Counted from the first letter of the stretch, positions 1-8,219 are shown. The stretch is DNA of 64,000 bases from Saccharothrix tamanrassetensis (GCF_014203665.1 NZ_JACHJN010000010.1:248001-312000), one strand, 5' to 3'. Numbers and translations: made by a program. Notes: a model not told the origin generated them from the sequence alone.

Positions 1-1225
1 CCTCGGCCGCCCGCCCTTCGACGCGGGCCCGCACGGTGTCGAAGAACTCGCCGTGCACGACCTCCACACCGTTCTCGCACAGCCCGGCGGCCAGCACCGT
101 GGCCATCCGGTGCGCCCGGGTCGCGATCGCCTTGAGCCCCTCGGGGCCGTGGTAGACCGCGTACATCGACGCGATCACCGCCAGCAGGACCTGCGCGGTG
201 CAGATGTTGCTGGTCGCCTTCTCCCGCCGGATGTGCTGCTCGCGCGTCTGCAACGCCAACCGGTAGGCCGGGTTGCCGTCCGCGTCCACGGACACGCCCA
301 CCAGGCGCCCCGGCAGCTGCCGCTCCAGTCCCTGCCGCACCGCCATGTAGCCGGCGTGCGGACCGCCGAACCCGACCGGCACCCCGAACCGCTGGGTCGT
401 GCCGACCACGACGTCCACGCCGATCTCGCCGGGCGGGCGCAGCAGCGTCAACGCCAGCAGGTCGGCCGCGACCACCGCCTGCGCACCGGCCGCGTGGATC
501 TCCTCGACCAGCGCCTGCTGGTCCCGCACCACGCCGGACGCGCCGGGGTAGGACAGCAGCACGCCGAAGAAGTCGCCGCCGAGGCCCAGCCCCTCCAGCC
601 CCTGCGACAGGTCGGCCGTGACGACCTCGATGCCCAGCGGCTCGGCGCGGGTCTCGATCACCGCCAGCGTCTGCGGCAGCGTGTCCGCGTCCACCACGAA
701 CCGGTTCGACTTGTTCCGCCCGGCCCGGCGGACCAGCGTCATCGCCTCGGCGGCGGCCGTGGACTCGTCCAGCATCGACGCGTTGGCCAGCGCCAGCCCG
801 GTCAGGTCGGACACCGCGGTCTGGAAGTTCAGCAGCGCCTCCAGCCGCCCCTGCGAGATCTCCGGCTGGTACGGCGTGTACGCGGTGTACCAGGCCGGGC
901 TCTCCAGCACGTTGCGGCGGATCACCGGTGGCGTGATGGTGCCGTAGTAGCCGAGGCCGATCATCTGCTTGCGCGGCCGGTTCCGGCCCGCCAGGGCGCG
1001 CAGCTCGGCCAGCGCCTCGGTCTCCGTGGCCGGCGCGGGCAGGTCCAGCACCAGGTCGCGCTCCCGGATCGACTCGGGCACCGCCCGCTGGGCCAGTTCC
1101 TCCAGCGAGCCGACGCCGATGACGTCGAGGATGCGGGCCAACTCGGCCGGGCGCGGACCGACGTGGCGGTCGGCGAAGGGCGTGCCGTGCTCGAGAGCGG
1201 CGAGGGGGATGCGGTCCTGCGACAT
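1..1225 (-). CDS. gcvP: Glycine dehydrogenase (decarboxylating), P-protein, N-terminal part
   Basis: This is the N-terminal 408 residues of the PLP-dependent P-protein of the cytoplasmic glycine cleavage system, which decarboxylates glycine and passes the aminomethyl group to lipoyl-GcvH. The frame runs off the left edge, so the C-terminal half carrying the PLP lysine is not in view. Recognisable P-protein stretches are FADRHVGPR near the start, MIGLGYYGT near residue 87 and the [17 protein letters not shown] segment around residue 325. The ATG at 1225 is chosen because it opens the conserved N-terminus and sits just after the glycine riboswitch, which should control it. The gene lies in the same order relative to MerR, DUF151, FHA and gcvH as in Mycobacterium. 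Assignment is firm; completeness cannot be judged. Confidence 0.95.
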   Translation of the reverse strand, partial: MSQDRIPLAALEHGTPFADRHVGPRPAELARILDVIGVGSLEELAQRAVPESIRERDLVLDLPAPATETEALAELRALAGRNRPRKQMIGLGYYGTITPPVIRRNVLESPAWYTAYTPYQPEISQGRLEALLNFQTAVSDLTGLALANASMLDESTAAAEAMTLVRRAGRNKSNRFVVDADTLPQTLAVIETRAEPLGIEVVTADLSQGLEGLGLGGDFFGVLLSYPGASGVVRDQQALVEEIHAAGAQAVVAADLLALTLLRPPGEIGVDVVVGTTQRFGVPVGFGGPHAGYMAVRQGLERQLPGRLVGVSVDADGNPAYRLALQTREQHIRREKATSNICTAQVLLAVIASMYAVYHGPEGLKAIATRAHRMATVLAAGLCENGVEVVHGEFFDTVRARVEGRAAE

Positions 1226-1265
1226 AGATACGCCTCCGGGGCTACGGACACACTTCTGCCGTTGC

Positions 1266-1468
1266 CTCCCCCTCTGTCTTCCGCCCGAACCGGGCGCCTG
1301 AGAGCTTCACCCGGCCTTTTCGGGACCGGGCTTGCACCGTCGGCGGGGTCGGCGAACCGACCCGCTTTCCAGAGGCGTCTCACCCGCGCGGTCCTTGCGC
1401 CTGAGAGGTTCCGGGGAGGATTTGCTCCTTCGGCGCCGAGACCAGGTCTCGGACTCTCCCGCACGGGA
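1266..1468 (-). promoter_or_regulatory. Tandem glycine riboswitch upstream of gcvP
   Basis: Read on the minus strand, two glycine aptamers follow each other. The first opens with GGGAGAG (about 1460-1454), has GCCGAAGGAGCAA in its core and closes with CTCTCAGGCGCAAGGAC; the second opens after GGTGAGACGCC, has the GCCGACGGTGCAA core and closes with GCTCTCAGGCGCC before ACAGAGGGGG. These are hallmark sequences of the tandem glycine riboswitch, with a short linker between aptamers. It lies between the expected transcription start and the gcvP ATG, about 40 bases from the start codon. Known glycine riboswitches of this type turn gcv genes on when glycine is abundant; the mode here (transcriptional or translational) is not visible. 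Confidence 0.9.
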
Positions 1469-1581
1469 TAAAGCGACTACCCGCGAATGGTACCCGGCAG
1501 GCACTGGAACCCACTCACGGACGCGACACGGATCTCAACACCCCGGACGCACCCGTGCACCGCCGTACCCGCCCGGCCGGC

Positions 1582-2148
1582 TCACCCGATCGCCCGCGTG
1601 CGCCGCCGGCGCGACAACTCGTCGTTCGGCGTCTCGTCGATCTCCAGCCCGTCCGCCCGCTCGGCCGGGAACTCGTGGATCGTCCCGCTGATCTCCCGCA
1701 TCGCCCCGCTGACCGCGATCCCGAACACCCCCTGCCCGCCCTGGAGCAGGTCCACGACCTCCTCCGGCGAGGTGCACTCGTAGACCGTCGTCCCGTCGCT
1801 GAACAACGTGATCCGGGCCAGGTCCTGCACCCCCCGCCGCCGCAGGTGGTCGACCGCCACCCGGATGTTCTGCAACGAGACCCCGGTGTCCAGCAGCCGC
1901 TTGACGACCTTGAGGACGAGGATGTCCTTGAACGAGTAGAGCCGCTGACTACCGGAGCCCTGGGCACTCCTTATGGTCGGGTCGACCAGTCCGGTGCGCG
2001 CCCAGTAGTCGAGCTGGCGGTAGGTGATGCCGGCGATCTGGCACGCGGCGGGCCCGCGATAGCCGACGAGCTCGTCCGGCAGCGAGGAGTCCGGGAACAG
2101 CTCACCCTGTTCACCGGTTCCGGCCCGGATGGGCGCTTCCTCGACCAC
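1582..2148 (-). CDS. MerR-family transcriptional regulator (Rv1830-like)
   Basis: A 188-residue cytoplasmic DNA-binding protein. Residues about 25-100 carry a MerR-type winged helix (GYRGPAACQIAGITYRQLDYW, then YSFKDILVLKVVKRLL and DHLRRRGVQDL), followed by a short effector-like tail. GTG at 2148 is preferred because GGGGAGG lies just upstream; a longer frame to 2226 has no ribosome site. No cysteine cluster for metal sensing is seen. It sits between gcvP and the DUF151 gene as in the conserved actinobacterial block, where orthologues are MerR-like proteins of poorly defined ligand. It may act on nearby gcv or cell-cycle genes, but that is inferred from synteny only. Confidence 0.88.
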   Translation of the reverse strand: MVEEAPIRAGTGEQGELFPDSSLPDELVGYRGPAACQIAGITYRQLDYWARTGLVDPTIRSAQGSGSQRLYSFKDILVLKVVKRLLDTGVSLQNIRVAVDHLRRRGVQDLARITLFSDGTTVYECTSPEEVVDLLQGGQGVFGIAVSGAMREISGTIHEFPAERADGLEIDETPNDELSRRRRTRAIG

Positions 2149-2447
2149 GCCTGCCTCCCCTCGGTCCGGCCACGACAGCCGGCGACCAACGTGAAGCCGC
2201 CTCGGCGCTGAATCACACCGTGGCAATTCACCTGAGTTCGACGGTAAGACCGCCTAGGGGGCAGGTCAACGCGACGCGCTGAGCGTGTCGCACCTAAACC
2301 TCAACCTGACGTTGAGAGAGTCGCCCGACGTAAGCCATTCGGGCGACGTTTAGTGATCGTTTAGCCGATCAGCCCTGACGTTGTGTAATCCAATGGTGTG
2401 ACACCGGGGGGTGGCACGCGGCGCAGATCCACAACGCACCGCAAACA

Positions 2448-2494
2448 CCACGAGGGGCCGCTCCAACTCGCGGCTGGACACCGGCCCCTCGTGG
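2448..2494. terminator. Strong hairpin, probable terminator of the DUF151 transcript
   Basis: CCACGAGGGGCCG at 2448-2460 pairs perfectly with CGGCCCCTCGTGG at 2482-2494 across a 21-base loop. It lies downstream of the minus-strand DUF151 gene and ahead of the MerR promoter. There is no U-run, which is common in high-GC actinomycete terminators. Confidence 0.55.
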
Positions 2495-2531
2495 CCACCC
2501 CAATGCGATGCGGGGCAGCCTCGGCGCGCCG

Positions 2532-2779
2532 GCGCACACCAGTCCCTCTGCGTGTCATCCCCGTATGGCCTGCGCGCAGCGAACCGCATGTGTCAAGGGC
2601 AGATCGACACCCGCGACCACCGCACCCGCTTCACGATCTGCCCTTGACGCATGTGGTTGTCTTTGACCTGGCCATACGGGGATGACACGCAAACCCACGC
2701 CCCAAAGCTCGAAGAGCTTTGCAGGGCTCTTGTGGAGATCCTTGGCGGTCTGCCCGTCCGGCGAGGACGCTCTTCAGAC
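2532..2779. repeat. Dispersed inverted-repeat element, copy 1
   Basis: Arms at 2550-2606 and 2634-2690 (57 bp each) form an imperfect inverted repeat whose outer 21 bp are perfectly complementary, beginning GCGTGTCATCCCC; the loop is 27 bp. A conserved tail follows to about 2779 and holds a second hairpin, CAAAGCTC-GAA-GAGCTTTG. The whole unit recurs at about 62732-62988 with identical arm and loop lengths. There is no transposase; the nature (MITE-like, structured RNA or nucleoid site) is unknown. Confidence 0.85.
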
Positions 2780-2924
2780 CTCACCCATCCGCGATCCACT
2801 CGCCGAGCGCGCAACCGCAGCTCAAAGCCCATCAAACCCAGAACGGCAACAGCACGCGAGCCGCAGCAGCACAACGGCGCGGCTTCCGCCGGGCCCGCCC
2901 GACGTACCTCCGCCGAGCCCGCCC

Positions 2925-3398
2925 TTACGTATCCGCGCCCCGGAAGTCCTCCGGCGACACCGAGTCGAGGAACTCGCGGAACTTCTCCACCTCGTCCTCC
3001 TGCTCGTCCGGAATGATCAGCCCGGCCTCGGCCAGCACCGACTCCTCCGCGTGGATCGGCACCCCGATCCGCAGCGCCAGCGCCACCGAGTCACTCGGCC
3101 GCGCCGACACCCGCACGTCACCGTCGAACACCAGCTCCGCGAAGTACGTGCCCTCCTGGAGATCCGTGATCCGGACCTGTTCGAGCTGCCGCCCCAACGC
3201 CCCGATCACGTCCTTGAGCAGGTCGTGCGTCAACGGACGCGCCGGCCGCACACCCTGCTGCTCCAGGGCGATGGCAGTGGCTTCGACAGAGCCGATCCAG
3301 ATCGGCAGGTAGCGCTCGCCCTCGGTCTCGCGCAGCAACAGGATCGGCTGGTTGGCGGGCAGTTCCACCCGCACGCCCACGACGCGCATCTCGCTCAT
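2925..3398 (-). CDS. DUF151 bifunctional nuclease-family protein (Rv1829-like)
   Basis: A 157-residue protein that matches the DUF151 (bifunctional nuclease, BFN) family along its length. It begins MRVVGVRVELPANQPILLLRE and contains the typical LPIWIGSVEATAIA segment (about 31-44) and RPSDSVALALR (about 100-110), with an acidic C-terminus. ATG at 3398 follows GGGAGGCGAG. The gene lies between the two MerR genes as Rv1829 does in Mycobacterium. Plant and archaeal members have RNase/DNase activity; activity in actinobacteria is not established, so the product name is a family name. Confidence 0.92.
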   Translation of the reverse strand: MSEMRVVGVRVELPANQPILLLRETEGERYLPIWIGSVEATAIALEQQGVRPARPLTHDLLKDVIGALGRQLEQVRITDLQEGTYFAELVFDGDVRVSARPSDSVALALRIGVPIHAEESVLAEAGLIIPDEQEDEVEKFREFLDSVSPEDFRGADT

Positions 3399-3541
3399 CG
3401 GGTCTCGCCTCCCTCAGCGCGCTGAAATTCTGGCGTCCCCGCTACGAACGAGGATCCCCCACCTACCCTTTCGACGCTACCCGCCAAGCGGGCCTTGTGC
3501 GCAACCGCCCGCGGATCCCGGATCACGATGCGGACACGTGG

Positions 3542-4357
3542 TCACCTGGGTGAAACGCGGTTACCTGCGACGTCGCGGAGGCCGGCCTTCACCAGCAGTG
3601 TGTGCAGCGTTACGGAAAGCGCCGCCAGCTCGCGGACCGCTTCGTCGGCCCTGCCACGCGCGCGCGGGTCGCGCTGCCGGTACAGCGGGGTGACCACCTG
3701 CTCCACCAGGCCGACCTCGCGGTCGGCCGCCGCCCGGAACCCGCGCAGCTGACGGGGGTCCAGGCCGTACTCGGCCATGGCTCGCACGGTCGCCGCGACC
3801 TGGACCGAATCCTGGTCGTACACACCCGCCCGGATCAGGCCGTTCTGCTCCAGCTCGGCCAGCACCGACGGCTCCAGCCCGGTCCGGACCAGCAGCTCGT
3901 CCCGCGTCATCCGGTGCACCGGCCCGCCGAACTGCTCCGCCGCGGGCATCCCCGGCCCGCTCCCGGCAGCCCCAGCAGCTCCAACACCGGCAGCTCCAAC
4001 ACCGGCAGCACTCGCGGAGCCACTACCGGAGGCTCCCCCGGCAACACCCGGAGAAGCCCCGTCCACCGCCCTCAGCGCCCGGACCGGCACCCCGGCGTCC
4101 GCCGCGTCCAACTGCTCCCTGATGACCTTCAGCGGCAGGTACCGATCGCGCTGGGCCGCCAGGACGTACCTCAACCGCTCGACGTCCGCCGAGGTGAACT
4201 GGCGGTACCCCGAGGCGGTGCGGGCCGGGCGGACCAAGCCCTCCGACTCCAGGAAACGGATCTTGGAGATCGTGACGTCGGGGAATTCCGATCGCAACTG
4301 CGCGAGCACCGCGCCGATGCTCGACCCCCCGCGCTGTGGCCGCCCGGCCGCCGTCAC
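3542..4357 (-). CDS. ftsR: MerR-family regulator FtsR (Rv1828-like)
   Basis: A 271-residue MerR-type regulator. Residues about 12-80 hold the winged helix (IGAVLAQLRSEFPDVTISKI, then SGYRQFTSADVERLRYVL). About 105-135 is an Ala/Gly/Ser linker with repeated AAGVGAAG-like units, unlike the rest of the protein. A C-terminal helical domain (from MTRDELLVRTGL) completes it. The GTG start at 4357 overlaps the stop of the FHA gene as GTGA, so the pair is translationally coupled. In Corynebacterium the orthologue FtsR activates ftsZ and lies next to odhI as here. The name rests on this synteny and the two-domain layout; the target genes are not in this window. Confidence 0.85.
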   Translation of the reverse strand: MTAAGRPQRGGSSIGAVLAQLRSEFPDVTISKIRFLESEGLVRPARTASGYRQFTSADVERLRYVLAAQRDRYLPLKVIREQLDAADAGVPVRALRAVDGASPGVAGGASGSGSASAAGVGAAGVGAAGAAGSGPGMPAAEQFGGPVHRMTRDELLVRTGLEPSVLAELEQNGLIRAGVYDQDSVQVAATVRAMAEYGLDPRQLRGFRAAADREVGLVEQVVTPLYRQRDPRARGRADEAVRELAALSVTLHTLLVKAGLRDVAGNRVSPR

Positions 4358-4818
4358 TGCGCCCCCTGACCCCCGGCGCCCGGACCGGTCAGGAACACGA
4401 GGCGGAACTTGCCGATCTGCACCTCGTCGCCGTTGGCGAGGACCGCCTGGTCGACGGGCTCGCGGTTGACGTAGGTGCCGTTGAGGCTGCCCACGTCGAT
4501 CACCACGAACTCGCCGCCCTCGCGACGGAACTCGGCGTGCCGGCGGGACACCGTCACGTCGTCGAGGAAGATGTCGCTGTCGGGGTGCCGACCCGCGCTG
4601 GTGGTGTCGCGGTCCAGCAGGAACCTCGATCCCGCGTTCGGACCGCGCTTGACCACGAGCAGGGCGGACCCGGAGGGAAGTGCGTCGACGCCGGCGACGG
4701 CCGGCTCCTGGGCGGGCGCCTCGGCGCCCTCGACCTCGGCGAGGAAGTCGGCCCGGAAAACGGAGGTCCGCTCCGGGGACTGCTCGGGCGGAACGCCTGG
4801 CCCGTCGTTCGTGCTCAC
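4354..4818 (-). CDS. garA: FHA-domain regulator GarA/OdhI
   Basis: A 154-residue cytoplasmic protein with a short N-terminal phosphorylation tail and a C-terminal FHA domain (about 65-140: GRHPDSDIFLDD, VSRRHAEFR, GSLNGTYVN). GarA/OdhI inhibits 2-oxoglutarate dehydrogenase and controls glutamate metabolism until Ser/Thr kinases phosphorylate its tail. GTG at 4818 is chosen because AGGAGGAG sits 8 bases upstream and the product then begins like known GarA. A GTG at 4935 overlapping the gcvH stop as GTGA would add 39 basic residues and remains possible. The tail reads PERTSVFRADF, so only one of the two adjacent threonines of the mycobacterial ETTSVF motif is kept (T18). Confidence 0.9.
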   Translation of the reverse strand: MSTNDGPGVPPEQSPERTSVFRADFLAEVEGAEAPAQEPAVAGVDALPSGSALLVVKRGPNAGSRFLLDRDTTSAGRHPDSDIFLDDVTVSRRHAEFRREGGEFVVIDVGSLNGTYVNREPVDQAVLANGDEVQIGKFRLVFLTGPGAGGQGAQ

Positions 4819-4931
4819 CTGAGCTCTCCTCCTGCTGCTGGAACCGTCGAGACCGCTAGAACCTATCGTGCCCGAACCCTGGTCTGAGGAGCGGCTCCCC
4901 CACCGACCGAAGAGCCGCCGGAAGATCGACG

Positions 4932-5315
4932 TCACTCCGAGGCCGCCAGCTCCTGGTACGCGGCGGCGTCGAGCAGGTCGTCGACCGCGGTGGGGTCGGT
5001 CAACCGCAGCTCCACCATCCACCCCTCGCCGTACGGGTCGGTGTTGACCAGGTCGGGCTGCTGGTCCAGCGCGTCGTTGCGGGTGACGACCTCGCCCGCG
5101 AGCGGCGCGTAGATGTCGGACACGCTCTTCGTGGACTCCACCTCACCAAGCGTCTGACCTGCGCTCACCTGCTCACCGAGCTCCGGGAGCTGGACGAACA
5201 CGACGTCACCAAGTTGTTCTTGGGCGTAGTCGGTGATGCCGACGCGCACGGTGTCCTCACCGGTGCGCAGCACCCACTCATGTTCCTCGGTGTACTTGAG
5301 CTCCTCGGGAATCAC
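4932..5315 (-). CDS. gcvH: Glycine cleavage system H protein
   Basis: A 127-residue lipoyl carrier protein that shuttles the aminomethyl group between the P and T proteins. The lipoyl motif GEVESTKSVSD places the modified lysine at K63. The family start PEELKYTEEHEW follows GTG at 5315, which has AAGGAG 9 bases upstream; an in-frame ATG six codons earlier lacks a site. The full family length is present. It opens the minus-strand run gcvH-garA-ftsR, but lies about 3.7 kb from gcvP and outside the riboswitch transcript, so its expression is probably tied to the FHA/FtsR genes. Confidence 0.95.
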   Translation of the reverse strand: MIPEELKYTEEHEWVLRTGEDTVRVGITDYAQEQLGDVVFVQLPELGEQVSAGQTLGEVESTKSVSDIYAPLAGEVVTRNDALDQQPDLVNTDPYGEGWMVELRLTDPTAVDDLLDAAAYQELAASE

Positions 5316-5372
5316 CGCGGTGTGCTCCTTCATGACGGTGGATCTTCGCTGCCGGATCTTCCCACGACCGGT

Positions 5373-5957
5373 TCAGACCGGCGCGACCCCCGGCGGTCTC
5401 CGTAGTGCGAGGAAGAACTGGTAGACGTACAAGGCCCCGGACCACAGGTACAGCGCGCCGCCCCACACCATGAACGCGTAGGCGACCGGGCGGGCGATCT
5501 GCGCGGCGGTCGACGTGCCCTGCGCGAGCAGCAGCATGGGGAACGCGTACAGCAGGTTGAACGTGGCGCCCTTGCCCAGGTAGCTGACCTCGAACGGCCC
5601 GTACCCGCGGGCGCGCAGCACCGGCAGGCACGCGCCGACCACGATCTCGCGGCTCACCAGCACCACCGCCACCCACAGCGGGACGATGTCGCGCACCACG
5701 AACGCCACCAGGGTGGCCAGGATGTACAGCCGGTCGGCGGCCGGGTCGAGCAGCGCGCCGAGCTTGCTCATCTGGTTCAGCCAGCGCGCGACCTTGCCGT
5801 CCAGCCAGTCCGACAGCCCGGCCGCGATCAGCACGACCAGCGCCCAGCCGTCGGCGTGCGGACCGAGCAGCAGGTACAGGAACAGCGGCACGCCGAGCAG
5901 GCGCAGCACGCTGAGCGCGTTCGGGATGGTGAGCAGCCGGTCGGCGGGATCCTGCAC
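5373..5957 (-). CDS. CDP-alcohol phosphatidyltransferase (PgsA2-like)
   Basis: An integral membrane enzyme of about 194 residues that transfers a phosphatidyl group from a CDP-lipid to an alcohol. The family signature D-G-x2-A-R-x8-G-x3-D-x3-D is intact in the stretch from DGKVARW to GALLDPAAD (about 45-67). Several hydrophobic helices follow. GTG at 5957 gives the usual family start (DPADRLLTIPNALSVLR), although its ribosome site is weak and longer starts to 6092 are open. Position next to gcvH matches Rv1822. The acceptor (glycerol-3-phosphate or another polyol) cannot be told from sequence. Confidence 0.85.
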   Translation of the reverse strand: MQDPADRLLTIPNALSVLRLLGVPLFLYLLLGPHADGWALVVLIAAGLSDWLDGKVARWLNQMSKLGALLDPAADRLYILATLVAFVVRDIVPLWVAVVLVSREIVVGACLPVLRARGYGPFEVSYLGKGATFNLLYAFPMLLLAQGTSTAAQIARPVAYAFMVWGGALYLWSGALYVYQFFLALRRPPGVAPV

Positions 5958-6246
5958 AACCGGGAACTGTAGAGGCTGCCGTCCCCCGTGTCGGGAGGAG
6001 CCGACGAACACCGCGCTTCCGGCTCGAATCCGTCGTCCGGGAAATCCCGACGAACCCTCGCCTGGTTGCCGTGCGTAAGCAGGGCAAACCATTCAGTCAC
6101 ACGGCAGTGCCCGGATCAACGATCTCCACGAAACTTTTTCACGGGGATCGAGGAACTCTCACCGAATCGACGAACCTCGGGACTCGGGGGATCCGACGCG
6201 TCACGCGCGGGGAGCCCGAGCGTTCGCCCCGGGTCGACCCCCCTTT

Positions 6247-6486
6247 TCAGTGGGATCGGGTGCGGCTCCAGCCGCGGCGCTGCAACTGCTCGCCGCTGAG
6301 GGCCTGCGGGCGACCGCGGTCGTCCACGCCCACCCAGCGGGCGCGGAAACCTTCGAGCACGTAGGCGTGGCCCTTGCTCCAGACCACGCTGCACGGGGCG
6401 GTGGGCAGCGATCCCGCGCCGCTGGAGCCGGCGCGCGCCGCCCTGCGCTTCGCGGGCTCGGACTCGGTTTCCGTTCCGGTGCTCAT
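6247..6486 (-). CDS. Small hypothetical protein
   Basis: A 79-residue basic protein that I do not recognise. The N-terminal third is Ser/Thr/Glu/Ala-rich and probably disordered; the rest reads SVVWSKGHAYVLEGFRARWVGVDDRGRPQAL, a compact stretch with three tryptophans in the protein. ATG at 6486 has GGAGGGG 7 bases upstream. No membrane segment or cysteine motif is present. It is transcribed away from the STAS gene and separated from pgsA by about 290 bp, so it is probably monocistronic. Codon usage looks like its neighbours, which supports a real gene. Confidence 0.65.
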   Translation of the reverse strand: MSTGTETESEPAKRRAARAGSSGAGSLPTAPCSVVWSKGHAYVLEGFRARWVGVDDRGRPQALSGEQLQRRGWSRTRSH

Positions 6487-6924
6487 CGTCAATCCCCTCC
6501 ATGTAGGGAGTCGCCTGCGGCCTTCGCGGCGTTATCCCCCGCTCAGGATTCTGCGCGAACTGTGGCGTCCGCCACCTCCGATCAGCGGCAGGTCTCGTTT
6601 ATCGGGCGGTTCGGTCGCCGAGTTGCGCGAGAACCTTCCCCTGAGGTGTAGCCGGCGACCCCGTGTCCAAACCGTTCACCGTGCGCCACCGGCCGCACGC
6701 CGAACGCGCGATTACACTGGTACTGATCAAGGCGCCATCTGCCCGCTTGTGGTGCCCGGAAGGGCTCCGTACGGTGGGTGGCGCAGCGGTTGAGCCAACA
6801 GCCGCGCCGGGGAAGCTCCGGCTTACGGGCCATGAAGTGCCGCCACGCTGCGTTTTTACGTGCTCGGCGCGTCCGCACGCCTGGGCTTCCCTCCCCAGAG
6901 GTACCAGGTGAAGAGGAGACCCTC
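6487..6924. other. 438-bp divergent intergenic region
   Basis: This separates the small minus-strand gene (6486) from the STAS gene (6925). It should hold both promoters. I see no SigF-type GGGTA box, palindrome or RNA motif that I can support. Open frames through it run into the STAS gene but lack the domain and a ribosome site. Confidence 0.5.
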
Positions 6925-7353
6925 GTGACGGTTCAGGATCCGAACGTCGTGGCGACGAGCGGAGCCGGGTCCGCCTCGGAGAACGCGCGGACCGGGCAGG
7001 TCGTCCGCTCGGTCGAGAGCCCCGCCGACGGCGTCACCGTGGTGGCCGCCACCGGGGAGATCGACATGCTGACCGCGCCCGAGCTGCGGGCGGACGTGCT
7101 GAGCAGGCTGGACGACGGCAGCACGCTGGTGCTGGACCTCTCCGGCGTCAGCTTCCTCGGCTCGGCCGGCCTCGCGGTGCTGGTGGAGGCCTCCCAGCAC
7201 GCGAAGCGCCGGGGCACGGCGTTCCGCGTGGTGGCGGTGAAGCGGGCGGTGATCCGACCGCTGGCGGCGACCGGTCTGGGCGAGGTGTTCAGCGTGTACG
7301 GCTCGGTGGCGGAGGCACTGGCGGCGGACGGCGGCGGTTCGTCGGTGGGCTAG
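6925..7353 (+). CDS. STAS-domain anti-sigma factor antagonist
   Basis: A 142-residue single-domain STAS protein of the SpoIIAA/RsbV type. The core from about residue 30 reads VTVVAATGEIDMLTAPELR, then VLDLSGVSFLGSAGLAVLVEA, which holds the serine that partner kinases phosphorylate in this family (in FLGSAGL). It is expected to sequester an anti-sigma kinase and so free a sigma factor. GTG at 6925 is chosen for GAGGAG at good spacing and because upstream codons encode no domain. It faces the HATPase-STAS gene, whose 3' end overlaps its own by 65 bp, and lies 1.3 kb from a UsfX-SigF pair that is the natural partner. Confidence 0.9.
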   Translation: MTVQDPNVVATSGAGSASENARTGQVVRSVESPADGVTVVAATGEIDMLTAPELRADVLSRLDDGSTLVLDLSGVSFLGSAGLAVLVEASQHAKRRGTAFRVVAVKRAVIRPLAATGLGEVFSVYGSVAEALAADGGGSSVG

Positions 7354-8119
7354 CGTGCGTCACCAGGTCGACGACCTGGTCGATGCCCGCGGCGACGAGC
7401 GCGGTGAGCACGGAACCCTCGTCCGGGGCGCGCACCACCACCCGGTTGTCCGCCGCGGCGGCCGCCTCGGCCACCGCGCGCAGGCTGCGCACCAGCCCCT
7501 CGTTGCGGTCCCCCAGGCCGCGCAGGTCCACCACGATCGGCACGGTCCCACCGCGAGCGGCGGTGAGGATGCGGCGCCGGACGGCGGGCCCCGCGCGGAC
7601 CGGGACGTCGCCGACCACCACGACCTCCACCCACCCGTCGTGCGCGGAGACCAGGACCTGATCGGTCGGTGCATGGGTGGGAATGCCCCGCGCGGCGTGC
7701 CGTGGCGCGAACACGAGGGTGACGCTCGTCCCGGTGGGCGTGCGCTCGACGTGCACCTCGTCCACGTTCTCCCGCATGAGCAGCAGGCCGCGGCCCCGGT
7801 CGGACAGCTCGACCGGCGGCACGCGCCAGCGGCCGTCGTCGGCCACCCGGACGCTCACCCTGCCGTCCGGGCGCACCTCGCCCTCGATGCGCACGACACC
7901 GGGGTCGTTGTCCTGGTACGCGTGCTCGACGGCATTGCTCACGGCCTCGTTGACCGCGATGATCAGGTCGTACCGGTCGTCTTCGGACACCCCCAGTTCG
8001 AGCAACCACGTGTCCAGTCGCGATCGGACCACCGCGAGCCGCCCGGCGTCCGCCGGGATCTCCACTCGCCAGTGGTGGTCCGCGAGTCGATCGGTCAAGA
8101 GGCCCTCCCCATGGCGCAC
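7289..8119 (-). CDS. Anti-sigma kinase-type HATPase fused to a C-terminal STAS-like domain
   Basis: A 276-residue cytoplasmic protein. Residues about 10-145 form an RsbW-type ATPase with an intact N-box (NEAVSNAVEHAYQDN) and G-boxes (RVADDGRWR, RGRGLLLMRENVDEV, TGTSVTLVF), so ATP binding is likely. Residues about 155-255 (DQVLVSAHDGWVEVVVVG, then VPIVVDLRGLGDRN) resemble a STAS fold. The tail is proline and arginine rich. GTG at 8119 is used, but TTG at 8098 with GGGGAGG 5 bases upstream is a strong alternative. The last 65 bp overlap the convergent STAS gene. It shares a 100-bp divergent region with the UsfX-SigF operon, which suggests a kinase/phospho-switch for that sigma factor. Confidence 0.82.
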   Translation of the reverse strand: MRHGEGLLTDRLADHHWRVEIPADAGRLAVVRSRLDTWLLELGVSEDDRYDLIIAVNEAVSNAVEHAYQDNDPGVVRIEGEVRPDGRVSVRVADDGRWRVPPVELSDRGRGLLLMRENVDEVHVERTPTGTSVTLVFAPRHAARGIPTHAPTDQVLVSAHDGWVEVVVVGDVPVRAGPAVRRRILTAARGGTVPIVVDLRGLGDRNEGLVRSLRAVAEAAAAADNRVVVRAPDEGSVLTALVAAGIDQVVDLVTHASPPTNRRRPPPVPPPPSRTR

Positions 8120-8153
8120 CAACCAGTCTTCCCGGCACGGGCGGGCCTTACAC

Positions 8154-8179
8154 GTGTGAGGTTGGATCAGTTCGGGTAT
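8154..8179 (+). promoter_or_regulatory. SigF/SigB-type promoter of the first usfX-sigF module
   Basis: GTGT (8154-8157), 16 bases, then GGGTAT (8174-8179) fits the GNNT-N14-16-GGGTA(T/C) consensus known for Streptomyces SigB and mycobacterial SigF. The start codon is 41 bases downstream. Mycobacterial usfX-sigF is autoregulated in this way, so autoregulation is the likely reading. Confidence 0.7.
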
Positions 8180-8219
8180 CGATAGCTTCAGCACCAGCGA
8201 AACAGGAACGGACGATGAG

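Larger units (their letters stand above)
2149..2924. other. 776-bp intergenic region: terminator and dispersed repeat
   Basis: No convincing gene is seen here. The half near MerR (2149-2400) is relatively AT-rich and holds the MerR promoter region. A perfect 13-bp stem lies at 2448-2494 and a dispersed inverted-repeat element at about 2532-2779; both are entered separately. Open frames crossing the repeat read equally on both strands and are unlikely to be coding. Confidence 0.7.

Noticed and set aside
2593..2874. Possible small proteins across the dispersed repeat
   Set aside because: The reading frames read through both arms of an inverted repeat and change between copies, so they are better explained as repeat DNA.
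6014..6045. tRNA-like T-loop text (CTCGAATCC)
   Set aside because: No acceptor stem, D-arm or anticodon arm could be built around it. No tRNA gene was found elsewhere in the window by eye.
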